Source: Bidens hawaiensis
Taxonomy: Eukaryota > Streptophyta > Magnoliopsida > Asterales > Asteraceae
Reading direction: 5' to 3'
Length of the DNA: 64,000 nucleotides
Assembly (NCBI GenBank): GCA_021521415.1
Contig: JAIQDT010010013.1
Span: 1 to 64,000, forward strand
Part shown: positions 1 to 10,707 of the stretch, piece after piece
How the letters are laid out: each line of letters begins with the position of its first letter
Numbering within the stretch: the first letter of the stretch is position 1
The notes under the pieces: generated by a model
Databases searched by the model: none
What the model was told of the DNA's origin: nothing
The model's input: the letters and a program-made list of their open reading frames with translations, nothing else
Position numbers and translations under genes: made by a program

Positions 1-30
1 CTTTTCCTTAGAAATTCTTGCCGTTTTTTG

Positions 31-361
31 TGTTTATGCGGGTTTTGCCGCCTTCCACATGCAACGACTTTTCACACTTATTTATGCGGTGAAGACCGGC
101 ATATCAGTGTTTTGAATAAATTAACCGTTCCACGCGCTGTTGTCAATAGGTTCGGTTTCCTCTATCATGATTTGTGCGGGTAGGACCGGCACTTTCATTT
201 AGTGGGATGACCGAACTTCACCTATGACTGACCTGCGTGAAGGTTTGCCGTTTTTTGTGTTTAGAAATTTATCGTTCTGTGTTTATGCGGGTTTTGCCGC
301 CTTCCACATGCAACGACTTGTTTTCCCACTTATGTATGCGGTGAAGACCGGCATATCAGTG
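31..361 (-). repeat. Two-copy direct repeat in the 3' region of the deleted Tat element
   Basis: A block starting TGTTTATGCGGGTTTTGCC at 31 recurs at 280, a period of 249 bp. Both copies carry the same following text (cttccacatgcaacgactt, then a gtgaagaccggcatatcagtg motif). The intact element has the corresponding sequence, in the other orientation, just after its pol stop near 17240-17300. Tandem repeats behind pol are common in Tat elements. Confidence 0.7.
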
Positions 362-489
362 TGGAAAGCTCATTAAGCATAAATGTAAGACCATCAGCGT
401 CAATGTGATAAGGAGAATCATTTCCATTAGAAGTGGCTCTGGGCCTTTTCTTTTACAAGTTTGGAATTGATCTACATGCAGACTGTGTA

Positions 490-659
490 ATTGAGCTCCA
501 TTCCATGTTCTTGGGAGTGTCATCGAGCTTTTCGAGCCGATATCACTTGGTTCGGAATCTCGTTGTTTACGCAGTATGTAGTCTCCGATATTGAAGCTGC
601 AGTTTTATTCGTGTTTTCCCCAACTGGGGTTCTACACGCATTAGCCTGCTCAGCGTTCA
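490..659 (-). pseudogene. Pol remnant with three internal deletions
   Basis: Just after the gag stop the minus strand matches a short piece of the intact element's reverse transcriptase region (around gag-pol residues 782-793). It then jumps to the integrase C-terminal tail (around residue 1715) and jumps again to the last residues of the polyprotein. Matches to 14125-14160, 16920-16993 and 17056-17110 of the intact copy define the joints. No protease, YMDD, RNase H or DDE residues remain. This is a relic and not a gene. Confidence 0.75.
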
Positions 660-2144
660 TTACGCCACGAGGTGCGTGAGCGTCCCATCTCTGACAAATG
701 CTTCGACGATGTCCTTCAAGTCTACGCATTCCTCGGTGTTGTGGCCTCTTGTCCTGTGGAAGTCACAGAATTTGCTCTGATCAGCGTTGTGACGCTCTCG
801 GATTATTGGAGCCTTTGGCCATGGGAGTCTCTCGGTGTCGAATATCTTGGTGACGCTTTTGGTGAGTGGCGTCCATCTGGAGTTCCGGTTCGACGACTGC
901 ATGTTATCCTTTCCGCCTAACCGAGGGTGCGAGCCGGATGAAGTGTCAAAGTTTACCCTTGACTGCCAAATGCCTAGCTTCCTTTTTTTGTTTAGTCGGG
1001 CGGTAAGGACATTGTTTTCTCTTGTTTTCTGGGTGTAGAGGTTTGTGCTTTGGGGAAGATCTCTACCCAGTTGCTTTTCCGTTTCCGCGAAGCGTTTAGC
1101 TGCTGTCATGACGGCATCCCATGTGGATGGCATGCCATCTTTACCCGTTAAGGTGCGGATGAGCTCTGGGTCTTTTGTGCCCTGGATGAAAGCAGCGCGA
1201 ACAAGATCTTCGCTAATATTACCCAGACTTAGCTTTTTTGAGTTGAAGCGAGTGATGAAGTCTAGCAAAGATTCATCTTCCTCTCGAATGCAATTGAGGA
1301 TTGTCCATTGCTCTTCGGTATACTTTCTTTGTTGGCTGAAGTGTTGGCTAAACTTCTGTTGGAAGTCTGCCCAATCGTAGATGTGGTGGACCGGTAAACG
1401 GTCGAACCACGCTCTGGCTGCTCCAACCAGCGTCATCTGGAACATATAACACCACGTGGGTTCCGTCCAGTTGCTGACGGTTGCCCCCGCTATGAATTTG
1501 TTCAAATGATCGTCTGGGTCAGATATACCATCATAGGTGCTGATGTTTGACATCTGTTTGGCACTTCTTGGGGCGATTGCTTCCGCAATGTCCCTTGCAA
1601 ACTTGGAGGTTCCCGCATTTGCAGCGGTTGGTCTGAAGGTTTTAGAGAAGTCACGTGGGTTTCCACCCGCGTTTTTTGGTTTGAAGGTTTCTCCTAAATT
1701 CCTTCTCGGTTGGAAGTCCGTTTCCTTACGCTTCCCTTTCGCCCTATGGCGAGGGTTTGCGTCGGTGTCGGATTCCTCTGAATCATCGTCCAAGTACTCG
1801 CACTCATTGCTCATGTTGAGCTGTTGAGTGCTTCCGAATTCGTCAGCCTGTTGGAGTGAACGCAAGCGTTCATCCAACTCAGCTTGGAATTCCTTTTGAC
1901 GTTTTTCCGCCCACGCTTTAACTTGTTCAAGTGTTTGGCCGGGGGGCCTCGTCTGTTGTCTTTCCACCTGGGTATCAATGAATCCCAGGGGAGGATTGTT
2001 TACTGCACTTGCCTCGGCTCGGGTAACCGGCGTAGTGTTCGTAAAATGTGTGTATTCGCCAGTGTTCCCCCCAGTAGCTGGGGTTGTGGTTACTGGTGTT
2101 TCTTGGTTATTCGCTGGCTTTGGCAAATGAGTAACCTTAACCAT
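660..2144 (-). CDS. Retrotransposon gag protein (Tat lineage), open
   Basis: A 494-residue open frame starts at an ATG 63 nt inside the LTR boundary, the same position as in the intact copy. It aligns along its length with residues 1-490 of the gag-pol at 11787. It has a Gln/Glu-rich N-terminal helix region, an acidic and basic linker, the conserved retrotransposon gag core containing WTEPTWCYMFQMTLVGAARA, and a zinc knuckle of the form C-X2-H-X4-H-X4-C (CDFHRTRGHNTEEC) near the end. It stops where the first pol deletion begins. Gag would form the cytoplasmic particle that packages element RNA. An intact gag on a pol-less element suggests a non-autonomous derivative. Confidence 0.85.
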   Translation of the reverse strand: MVKVTHLPKPANNQETPVTTTPATGGNTGEYTHFTNTTPVTRAEASAVNNPPLGFIDTQVERQQTRPPGQTLEQVKAWAEKRQKEFQAELDERLRSLQQADEFGSTQQLNMSNECEYLDDDSEESDTDANPRHRAKGKRKETDFQPRRNLGETFKPKNAGGNPRDFSKTFRPTAANAGTSKFARDIAEAIAPRSAKQMSNISTYDGISDPDDHLNKFIAGATVSNWTEPTWCYMFQMTLVGAARAWFDRLPVHHIYDWADFQQKFSQHFSQQRKYTEEQWTILNCIREEDESLLDFITRFNSKKLSLGNISEDLVRAAFIQGTKDPELIRTLTGKDGMPSTWDAVMTAAKRFAETEKQLGRDLPQSTNLYTQKTRENNVLTARLNKKRKLGIWQSRVNFDTSSGSHPRLGGKDNMQSSNRNSRWTPLTKSVTKIFDTERLPWPKAPIIRERHNADQSKFCDFHRTRGHNTEECVDLKDIVEAFVRDGTLTHLVA

Positions 2145-2190
2145 CTTTCCAGAAGTTTGAAAAAACTGAATAAATTAGTTCTAGCTTTTA

Positions 2191-2207
2191 TGCACGGATG
2201 GCGCCAA
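2191..2207 (-). other. Primer binding site of the deleted Tat element
   Basis: Directly inside the LTR, after one or two bases, the minus strand reads TGGCGCCATCCG. It matches the site beside the 5' LTR of the intact copy (11728). It is expected to pair with the CCA-bearing 3' end of a host tRNA to prime minus-strand synthesis; I cannot say which tRNA. Confidence 0.6.
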
Positions 2208-3272
2208 TGAAGAAACACTAATCGACCCCGGGCAGATTACGGATAATCTGGGGGTTAAGTAGATGTTTCCCACGAGGGGTTAGATCCGGCGAAGATGGTT
2301 CTTCTGATAACCTGCAAAACAGACACCGTGAGCTCGTCACTGAGAAGGGGGGGGTACCTCCTTGTGACCACCCTCCGGCGTGAGAATCAGACTAGATTGC
2401 TCTTGAATATAAGTGTATATTAAGAGAATGACTAGAGCAGATATCAGGTAATATATCAAGATATGAGATATGAGATAAGATGATACCATTCCAAGGTGTT
2501 GGAGTATTTATAGCCGAAGGTAGGTTTCCAAGCAGGTACAGCCGGCTGAATAGTGTTCCTGTTCTGCCAACTGTGGGCTACGCACATGCCATGCTGGTGG
2601 TTGGTGGGTAGGCAGTGGCTGATAGTGACCAGGCCGGCTGTGTACTATTCCTGTTCCACCAACTGCAGGCTATGCACGTCCTCCGACAGGTTGGTGAGTA
2701 GGCAGCGGCTAATAGTGACATACAGTACAAGAGCGTGCTGCTCGTCATACTGTTGTCAGTGAGCTGTCGTATCTTTGGTCAGATCTTTTGTCCATACCTC
2801 GTCAGGTACAGTACAAAAGATCCTCCAGTATCGTACGGACTGGCTTATTTGGGCGGGAGTTTTCCCGGCTTTGTGCGGGAGTGTTCCCGGCTTGCTCACT
2901 CCTTCTTCAGGTGACATTACTGAATTATTTAAGAGTTAAGTGCCTTGTGCGTGTAGCTTTGCTGCGCAGGTAGCCTTCCCTGATGGCTTGTATCCGCAGC
3001 TGCGGGAACAGGCGGAGTACTTCACCATTGGGAGGCTTTTCCTGCGGGAACAGCTTGCGTACTGCGCGTAAGGACGTCACGTCTCTGAGCATGGTGGGTC
3101 CTGCGGGCCCAGTTGGTTTCTGCGCAGACGTCCCTCTTCAAGGGGTTGCGAGTTTAGCCTTTGCGCAGACGTCCCTGTTGAAGGTGAGTCTTGCGGGTTC
3201 AACTGCGCAGACGTCCCTCTTTGAGGAGAGTATTGCGGGTCCAACTGAGCTCTGCTGGGACCTACCTCTTCA
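2208..3272 (-). repeat. 5' LTR of the deleted Tat element
   Basis: On the minus strand it begins TGAAGAGGTAGGTCCCAGCA and ends AGTGTTTCTTCA, the same terminal sequences as the LTRs at 10708 and 22155. At about 1065 bp it is slightly longer than theirs (1019 bp) and clearly diverged. A TATA box (TATAAATA read on minus) sits at 2512-2505, at the same relative place as in the intact LTR, so transcription would run leftwards into gag. Confidence 0.85.
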
Positions 3273-4051
3273 TGGTCTTAATTTTTGGAAACCAAAAAAA
3301 TAATTGCAGTTAACACGATTCGAACCAGCGAATTCAAAAAACAAGTTGACAAACACAAAGGTTTAACCACTCCACCAACTTTCATTTCGTTAAATGTGTT
3401 CATTTCAAATTTACTTATGGGTTTATTCATATTTTTTTATGTATTTTCTATAAAATTTTAAAATTCAGTGGGTTCCCGTGAACCCGCACGAGCACATGTG
3501 GGTCCGCCCCTGGCCCCTCCATCTTCAATGGTGGTGGTAATGGTAACCGATAGGTAGGCAACGTCTACACCCGATAGGTGGGGGGTGGCGACATATATTT
3601 TGATTTTTTTTTTTATGTTTGTTTTACCACTTAAATGCATTACGGAATCAAATTTCTTGTATGTTGTTTAATTTTATGATCTTGTGGTAAATTTTAATTA
3701 TTTTAACACATGTATGTTGTTTTTAAGAAAATTAGGCGGACCAAACACAGATTAGAATATATTGCTGAATTAATTCTTTTGTTTAGATTAAACATGTGCA
3801 ATTGCAACCAAAACCTAGTTATAATAATAATAAACCCATTGATTGACCAGCCACCAGTTGATTTTTCATTCCCATTATTTTTCTTCTTCTTCTTCTTCTT
3901 CTTCTTCCTAATCATTTTATTATTAATTTGATTTTGATTAAAGCCACCCACCCCACGATTTGATCTCTTCAATTTTCAGAACCCTAACACCTCCTACCGG
4001 CTTGTTTCTAATTCTTCCGATCGTTAGGGTTTTGTTCAGATATACGTGTCA
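3273..4051. other. Intergenic DNA and leader of the carrier gene
   Basis: No gene is seen. The stretch 3300-3560 looks like old dispersed-repeat debris. A pyrimidine TTC microsatellite of about nine units at 3880-3907 lies some 145 bp before the carrier ATG and is probably in or near its 5' leader. TTC-rich leaders are common in plant genes; a regulatory role is inference. Confidence 0.5.
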
Positions 4052-6303
4052 ATGGAGACTGCTCGTTCTAATACAGCAGGATATTTTGCTCAAACCGAAA
4101 TTAATTGGGATAAGTAAGCATTCAATTCAATTCACATCTTAATATTGTTGCCTGCCACTTTATTTATTGTAATCGTTTTGTAGTAAATAATTTTACAACC
4201 ATATATGAAATTGATATTACAACAAAAAACAATATTATTTATTTCACATTCTCAGTTCCTCTACTTTGGTGGTTGTTAGGTTGGTTATACATCCTCAATA
4301 ATATAAATATATTGTCTTATTATTTTGCAGACTTGATAAAACTAAGTTTTATGTCGTGGGAGCTGGGATATTTACCGGGCTTACCGTCGGGTTGTACCCT
4401 ATATCGGTTGTCAAGACCAGGATGCAGGTTACAACCAAAGATTCCGTTGAGAAGAGCGCCTATGCGGTTATTAGAGGGTTGTTAAAGGCTGAAGGTGTGC
4501 CGGGTTTGTATAGAGGGTTTGGGACGGTTATCACGGGTGCGATTCCTGCAAGGGTTATATTTATGACCGCGTTAGAGACCACGAAAGTGGCGGCTTTCAA
4601 GATTGTGGAGCCGTTTAAGCTGTCGGATCCTACGAAAGCTGCCATTGCTAATGGGCTTGCGGGAATGACGGCTTCTCTTTGCTCTCAAGGGGTTTTTGTT
4701 CCTATTGATGTGGTATGATTCCTTTTTTGTTAATTGTTTGGTTTTTGTATTGAGTAGGTGTGTAAATGAACCCAACGTTTAATGAGCAGTTTGTGAACCG
4801 TTAGGTGGGAAGTACGTTTATTTAATAAACCAACAAATATGAACATAAAATTTTGTTTATTTTGGTTAAACAAACAGGCATTAACACATGTCTCATTCAT
4901 TTACATTAATCTGTATTTGTTAGTTTACGTTTTTTTAGGTTCTTCCATTTACACTCGTTAATATATTCATATTTAGCCCGTTACAACTTAGTCTAGTTTT
5001 GATAACAATTTAGGATCAACACATTGTTCTTCACGTTACTTCTAGCTGGTTTTATCTCGGGTATGTCCGTTCATCTATTTTAGTTGTGTTCGTTCATTTA
5101 CGTTCGCGAGTCGTTCGTTTATACTGTTAAAGAACGAACATAAACAAACACGTACATGTTCTTTTTCTTGTTGAACGAGCACAAACATGAAAACCTTGTT
5201 CGTTTTGGTTTACGTTAATGAGTTGGTTGTTTGGTTAAAGTTAAATGAACAGGAACATACTCCATTCATGTTCATTCGGTTCGATTACAAGCCTACTTTT
5301 AAGTATAATGTTAGAGTTATGTGTATGTGTTCTGAGTATTGAAAGTTAACAGATTAGTCAAAGGCTGATGGTTCAAGGGTATTCTGGTCATGCGAGCTAT
5401 AACGGTGGTCTGGATGTTGCACGTAAGGTTTTGAAACAAGATGGAATTAGAGGACTTTATAGAGGATTTGGTTTGTCTGTTATGACTTATTCGCCTTCAA
5501 GTGCTGTTTGGTGGGCTAGCTATGGGTCCAGTCAGCGTGTTATATGGAGGTGACCAATTTTTTTTTATTTTTTTTACTTTGTTTTTTTCCCGATTTGTGG
5601 TTTGCGGCAAAATATAAACACACGTGTTTTATGTAGTCTGTTAGGTCATGGAAGTGATGGCGATGGATCGGTTCCTAGTCAAGGGACAATAGTTTTAGTT
5701 CAGGGTGCGGGTGGGATTTCTGCTGCTGCTGCAGCAAGTATAATTACAACTCCACTTGACACTATAAAGACTCGATTACAGGTACATTTATTTGCCATTA
5801 GTTAATGTAATTGAAACGTTTGTGAAGCACATGCGTTAAAAGAAAGTACTTGTTCTCCTTAAGTCCCATTGATTATTTTCTTCTTTTGTAACTTATATAG
5901 TTATAATAAAAGGATTCGTGCTGATTAATTTCGTTTATACAAGGTAATGGGACACGATAAGCGACCCTCTACACGCGAAGTTGTCAAAACATTGATAGCA
6001 GAAGACGGCTGGAAAGGTTTTTATAAGGGAATTGGTCCAAGGTTTTTTAGCATGTCAGCATGGGGAACATCTATGATACTCGCATATGAATATTTGAGTA
6101 CGAATTTTTTTTCTCCTTATGTTGTGCTTTATGTTTAATGTTAAAGTAATCATCAATACAAGCATTATGATAGCCAAAACTTAAATCATTTGATTCATTG
6201 TAATTACTTTGATGTCATATGTTCGTTCATGTGCTTGCTTGTATGCTAACATTTACTATTTCTTCATTATTTTGTAGAACGGATCTGCGCTCAAGATTTG
6301 TAG
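4052..6303 (+). CDS. Mitochondrial carrier family protein, SLC25A44-like, six exons
   Basis: The exons are 4052-4113, 4331-4712, 5353-5549, 5637-5781, 5944-6097 and 6278-6303. All introns are GT-AG and the exons sum to 966 nt, giving 321 residues. The protein has the three ~100-residue repeats of the mitochondrial carrier family, each marked by the P-x-x-x-x-[K/R] signature helix: YPISVVKTRMQ, VPIDVISQRLMVQG and TPLDTIKTRLQ, followed by RGFG/KGIG loops. The C-terminus ending in KRICAQDL matches the plant SLC25A44 homologue group (Arabidopsis At5g15640 type). Human SLC25A44 moves branched-chain amino acids across the inner mitochondrial membrane. The plant substrate is not settled by sequence, so I name only the family. 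The start is the first ATG after the TTC-rich leader and gives the family's usual N-terminus. Intron 2 hosts a transposon. Confidence 0.93.
4755..5295. mobile_element. Non-autonomous hAT-like inverted-repeat element in carrier intron 2
   Basis: The left end TAGGTGTGTAAATGAACC is roughly the inverse of the right end (GGTTCGATTACAAGCCTA). The interior is rich in alternating cgttcgtttatgttcg-type motifs. It encodes nothing. The 8-bp flanks (gtattgag / cttttaag) match at only five positions, so a target-site duplication is doubtful. It lies wholly inside intron 2 and leaves the splice sites intact. Confidence 0.55.
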
Positions 6304-7604
6304 ATTATAACAACCTGCTTTCGTAGACGAGGGGTTTGTTCAATTTATATCAGATACATTTATCATTCTTACTTACAGATACAGGAATAGTGTCGAGTGG
6401 CACGAGGCTCTCTTGTTTACATGATGAGTAGAAACTAGATCACATAAAATCAAATGTATGGTTCATACATATCATTCTTTTAACCATTTTTATTGGCTAG
6501 AATTGAATTGATGTAATTCAAGGCTTTATTTGTAATCCCAATTTGGAACATAAATAACCAGTAGATTTTGTTTCCTACTGTTTCTAGACATTACTTTGTA
6601 ATCCCATTTTGGAACATAAATTACCAATAGATTTTGTTTCTTGCTGGTTTTCAGACATCATTTTGTATTTCTAGCCTGTCTTAATGTTGGTGTTCATGGT
6701 CAACAATCGGTGTTTCCATTTTATTGTCTGTATACCAGCAAAACAAACCCAAGCCTTTGGTTTTGGCTTGTTTTAACGTTGGTGTCTTCGTAACACCATT
6801 ACGACTTGCATATTTTTTCACTTGAGAAATCATCATCCGGTCACTGGGCGAATCTGAATCTTCCTCGAGCTATCTCGTAATTAGGTTTCCCTTTTGATTT
6901 CTTGATTATGGTTTCATGGATGGGTGTACTTATATCCTAGTTTGATGTTTTGAGTGATTTATAGTTTAATCTTTAGTAATCTTTTATACATAATTGCTTT
7001 TGCTAATATGGGTTGTGGTATTTCCAACAGCAAGTTTAGCATTATGTTAGTTTGATGGATTAATAATTATAATCAGCTGTGAATTAACTCATCTGATTTT
7101 TTTTTCTTTTTTCTAAAATGGTAGGTTTTGCCCCTATTTTATTTTAATCAGAACCTGTACCGACCCAAACTGAAATGACCATTTCTAAAAACATTCTATT
7201 TTGACCTGAACCCAGCATGACCTGTAACCTCACCTGACTAGTTCCGCTTGTTTTGGGAGATACGGTTGTTTGGTTACAAGACAAGTTGATTTCAACCCAA
7301 ACTTTGGCGATGGTGTTTCTTAAAACAATATACCATTGAAAGTCTGGGTCGATATTAGTCGATTCGGGTTTGGTTTGGTCGTTGGCCATTTACACACGTA
7401 TTTGGACCCTAATGGAAGCTAAATAGACGACAATATTTGTTTTTTCTGATTGGAATACAACACAACACAACAAAAATGGACCTTAACATAAACACAAAAA
7501 GGAAAACGAACTCATAACACCACGCTATCACTACCAACATTTGTTTATAAATTGCAAAATGTGATTGTTCATAAACTTGATCTGAAATCATATTAAGAAT
7601 ATTC
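6304..7604. other. Convergent intergenic region between carrier and DUF2039-type genes
   Basis: The two flanking genes point towards each other here, so this holds both 3' untranslated regions. No further gene is seen. A short tandem duplication lies at 6529-6660. The stretch 7140-7390 contains acccaaactg/gacctgaaccc motifs that look like dispersed-repeat debris. Confidence 0.5.
6529..6662 (+). repeat. 66-bp tandem duplication downstream of the carrier gene
   Basis: TTTGTAATCCCA at 6529 recurs at 6595 with most of the following 66 bases conserved, and a third, partial copy begins near 6661. It lies about 230 bp after the stop, where plant poly(A) signals usually occur, so the processing signals may have been duplicated. 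Confidence 0.6.
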
Positions 7605-9755
7605 TCAGTTGACTACTTGGGCATCATCATCACTTTCATCCTCATCTTCATCATCTCTAGTTGTGCCTGCGTATGCTTCAAGTGATTCGGCTTTGAACAA
7701 ATCACCAGCCTTGTGTTGAACATCAGTTGGATCTTGTTCTTTCGTTTCAGATTTTCCTTTGTTCATCTGTAGCATCAAATACATTAAACCATTATTCTTA
7801 TTTTGGTTAAAATAACTAAAATACAATATCTTTGGATATCCGCCCATTATTATCACAACTTTTATATCCGCCCATTATTATCATAACTCCAAGACTTGTG
7901 AGGCAACCTATTTACCAGTGTCAGTGATTCGTTTTATCATAAAGTCCTACTCAACCAACAAAATGACAAAACTCATACTTTGGGGCCGATAAATTCAATT
8001 AAAATGTTTATAGAATGTACTTTAACTCTCTATATCTCTATCTATATAATTTAACTAAAAAATGTATTTTCTCTAAGTTTTGTATATTTTTAAAAAACCT
8101 TCTACACCCTATTCTTTATCTCTATCTAATCACACTCACAAACACTTATTTTATTAGTTTTCCTTTTTTCTATACACTCACAAAAAATATTGTAGAGGAT
8201 GAATAGTAGCCTCTAAATATACAGGATTGAAGTACAATCTCTAATGCTTAGTTTTACTCGCATAATTATCAGCAAAAACATGGAAAATTTGTTAACAAGT
8301 ATTAGCAGTTTACAAGATCCCTCTGTTATATCATTATTAAAATGCATTTGAATATTTGACTACAATATAGTTTCAAACAATGGATTCCACACGTTGTGTA
8401 TAACATCACCAAAATCAAAGAAAAACATAGCACCATGACAATTAAACTGAGTCATGATTGTGCGATTTGTAACAAGTATATATAGCTTCTTTATTCTTCA
8501 CTTTTCTTTCTCATGATCATACTTATTTGACATTTGCTTAATCTAAGTAAATAATACAGAAAACCAAAAGAGAATTAGTAAAAGACACTTACTGCATGAA
8601 GCAAGGACCTCTTCTCTCTCTCTCGAGCATTACTAATAGCCTAAAAGAAAAGCAATAATTTATCATCATTAGAAAGCACCACTAAAGATAACCAGCACAA
8701 ATGCAAACAAACATAGAAGATAAGAACAAACTGCTTGAAGCATCTTCTGCTCAGCTTCTACTTCAGTAATATCTCTGCAAAAAATTACTCATATATCAGT
8801 CACCATTCACAAGCTCAAACTCCTATATCAAAACGTAAATTCTGTTCATCATCATCATCCTAACTAGTGGCCTTTATCTTGGAAACATGGTTGTAAAAAT
8901 CCTATCTAAGCACCAATTAATACCCGATTAATTGCTAGTTGGTACCCTGCCAACTAGTCGCCGATTAATCGCTATTTGGTCAAAATCGGTCAAGATTGAA
9001 AACTTTATGTGTGTGTATATGTATAATGAAAATTACATATAAACTCGAATCCGATTAATAGCCAGTCCCTACCCCACAGCCCGACTAGCGCCTAGCGATT
9101 TCTACAACACTGCTTGGAAATCGTTCATTAATGCCATCAAGTTCGTCACTTTATCATTTTACAAATTTTAATAATTGTAATTTACACCAACTGTTTTTTA
9201 TTGAAAAAAGCATTACTTTTTATTTAAAACCGCCTTTCGTAAGAAAACAAAAAAAAAATCAAACCTTCCAACAATTCGGTCAACACGGCACGAACACTTA
9301 GCACATACATTATGCTCCTTAGCACAAGCTGCAATTCACATTACACCCATCAAATAAACCAACATAAGTAGCAACAATAGATAAAAATGCAAACTTTATT
9401 AAGCCCTGATTACCGTTGCATAGGTTATGGTACGCCTAATGAACAGCTCGCTTCGTACACTTTTGACTGTAACAAACAAACAAACCCAATTAATCAAAAA
9501 CATGATAAAAACTGAAACTACAATAAAATAATATAAACACAGTTACCATTTGGCTGGTTCAGTTAAGGGTTTGTATTTGCCGTATTTGCGTTTCCATTCA
9601 ATCTGGTCTTTACACTTTGGGCAGACTCCGGTGATATCTGATAAGGGTCCGAACCGGCCGCCCACTTCGGTCTCGTTAATTTTGACGCCGGCGTTGGGTT
9701 TCCAGGCGAATTTGTTCGCGTGTTTCGGCGGCCCGGTACGTGGTCTGCTGCTCAT
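7605..9755 (-). pseudogene. DUF2039 (C9orf85-like) protein gene, six exons, with an in-frame stop
   Basis: Exons on the minus strand are 9755-9547, 9466-9414, 9328-9265, 8774-8732, 8640-8593 and 7766-7605. All junctions are GT-AG and the sum is 579 nt (192 residues). The N-terminus (MSSRPRTGPPKHANKFAWKP), the CPKC and CQKC pairs, the AYHNLC motif, the CAKE...CAKC cysteine cluster and the acidic C-terminal tail fit the eukaryotic DUF2039 family, a probable zinc-binding protein of unknown function. Codon 80 is TAG (9438-9436) in exon 2, just before AYHNLC, where an Arg/Gln-type pair is expected. The rest of the frame is clean, so the lesion looks recent, or is a sequencing error. As read, the product would lose most of its cysteine cluster. 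Confidence 0.75.
8887..9112. repeat. Short inverted-repeat element in intron 3 of the DUF2039-type gene
   Basis: The ends GGTTGTAAAAATC and GATTTCTACAAC are imperfect inverse copies. The interior has several gattaatcgctag-type motifs. The right-end sequence (gactagcg...tactacaatactg) recurs at 9943-9972, so this is a small dispersed family. No coding capacity. Confidence 0.5.
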
Positions 9756-10707
9756 CTTGGTTTTTAGTGTACAAAACAGCATGGAACTTGAATGACTTCT
9801 TGTTTCTTAAACCTAAAAGAAAAGTTTTACTTTGCCCCCCTCAAGTGTTGTGTATGTTAGTTTTTTTGGGTACTTAGTATACGAGGCATATAGCGTCGGG
9901 CACGGTTATAGAAATCTAGATTAGGCGTCTAACCCATTGCCAGACTAGCGACTAAGAATTACTACAATACTGGCTTCAAAAAATGATATATTGGTATTTA
10001 TGTATTTAGAAAAATATTTTTAATTTAAAAGATATATAAACCGCGTAGAAACAGTCATGTACCGAGAGATGAAGTGCAATGTTCCCGATTGACGTTGTGA
10101 TGTCAACTTTAACCCTGCCTTCCCTTAAGCTCCCCCCTTTTTTTCTCATTTTCTCAGTGATATGAATTCACCCGTTATCGTCTGAAAGTTCGAGCCCTCA
10201 CTTTTCTCAAAACCTCTCTTTACTTCTACAAAACCAAACCTTCATATAATTCATTAAAAAGTTTTTAAAATTATACATATAAACTTAAAAAGTTATTAAA
10301 ATTATATATATATATATGTATATATATATATGTGTGTGTGTGTGAGAGAGAGAGAGTGAAAGAGAGTGACCCATGGGCCCACACTCCATGTCCGTTTACC
10401 CGTTTGCAGCCACAACCCTTTGTTCATGGACTTTCCTCCACAAGATGCCCATCCCACCCTCATATGCCTTTAAGCCACATCAGCCGAACCTCGGGTTCTG
10501 GTGCTCATTGTGGTGTGTTTGGGATTCCTTATTTTCCTCTCTTTATGACTTATGATGGTTAAATAAGTCATTTTTGTGTTAACAAAGTGTTTGGAAACAC
10601 ATAAGGTCTTTTCCATTTCTCTTTATCAACAAAGCTAAAATAAAGGTTTTCAATAAGTTGGAGTTTGCTAACTTATCTCTTTATAGGATTAGAATACCCA
10701 TTCTACC
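9756..10707. other. Intergenic region upstream of the DUF2039-type gene, with a compound microsatellite
   Basis: No gene is seen. A compound microsatellite occupies 10303-10356: TA repeats, then TG, then AG. A fragment of the small element also found in the neighbouring intron is at about 9880-9972. Bases 10518-10534 (TGTTTGGGATTCCTTAT) match the terminal repeat of the MITE at 43742, so the Tat element may have inserted into or beside a relative of it. Confidence 0.5.
10703..10707 (+). other. Left target-site duplication of the Tat element (CTACC)
   Basis: CTACC immediately precedes the TG of the left LTR and is repeated at 23174-23178 directly after the CA of the right LTR. A 5-bp duplication is what Ty3/Gypsy integrases make. 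Confidence 0.9.

Larger units (their letters stand above)
1..3272 (-). mobile_element. Deleted Ty3/Gypsy Tat-lineage retrotransposon, running off the left edge
   Basis: Read on the minus strand the order is LTR (3272-2208), primer binding site, gag (2144-660), scraps of pol (659-490) and post-pol sequence (490-1) that continues beyond the window. LTR, gag and post-pol segments all resemble the intact element at 10708-23173, so it is the same family. Nearly the whole pol gene is missing: protease, most of reverse transcriptase, both RNase H domains and the integrase core are gone. It could move only with enzymes supplied by a full copy. The 3' LTR lies outside the window. Confidence 0.88.

Noticed and set aside
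3316..3326. tRNA B-box-like GGTTCGAATCG on the minus strand
   Set aside because: No A box, anticodon arm or acceptor stem could be paired around it; probably a chance match or an old tRNA-derived repeat scrap.
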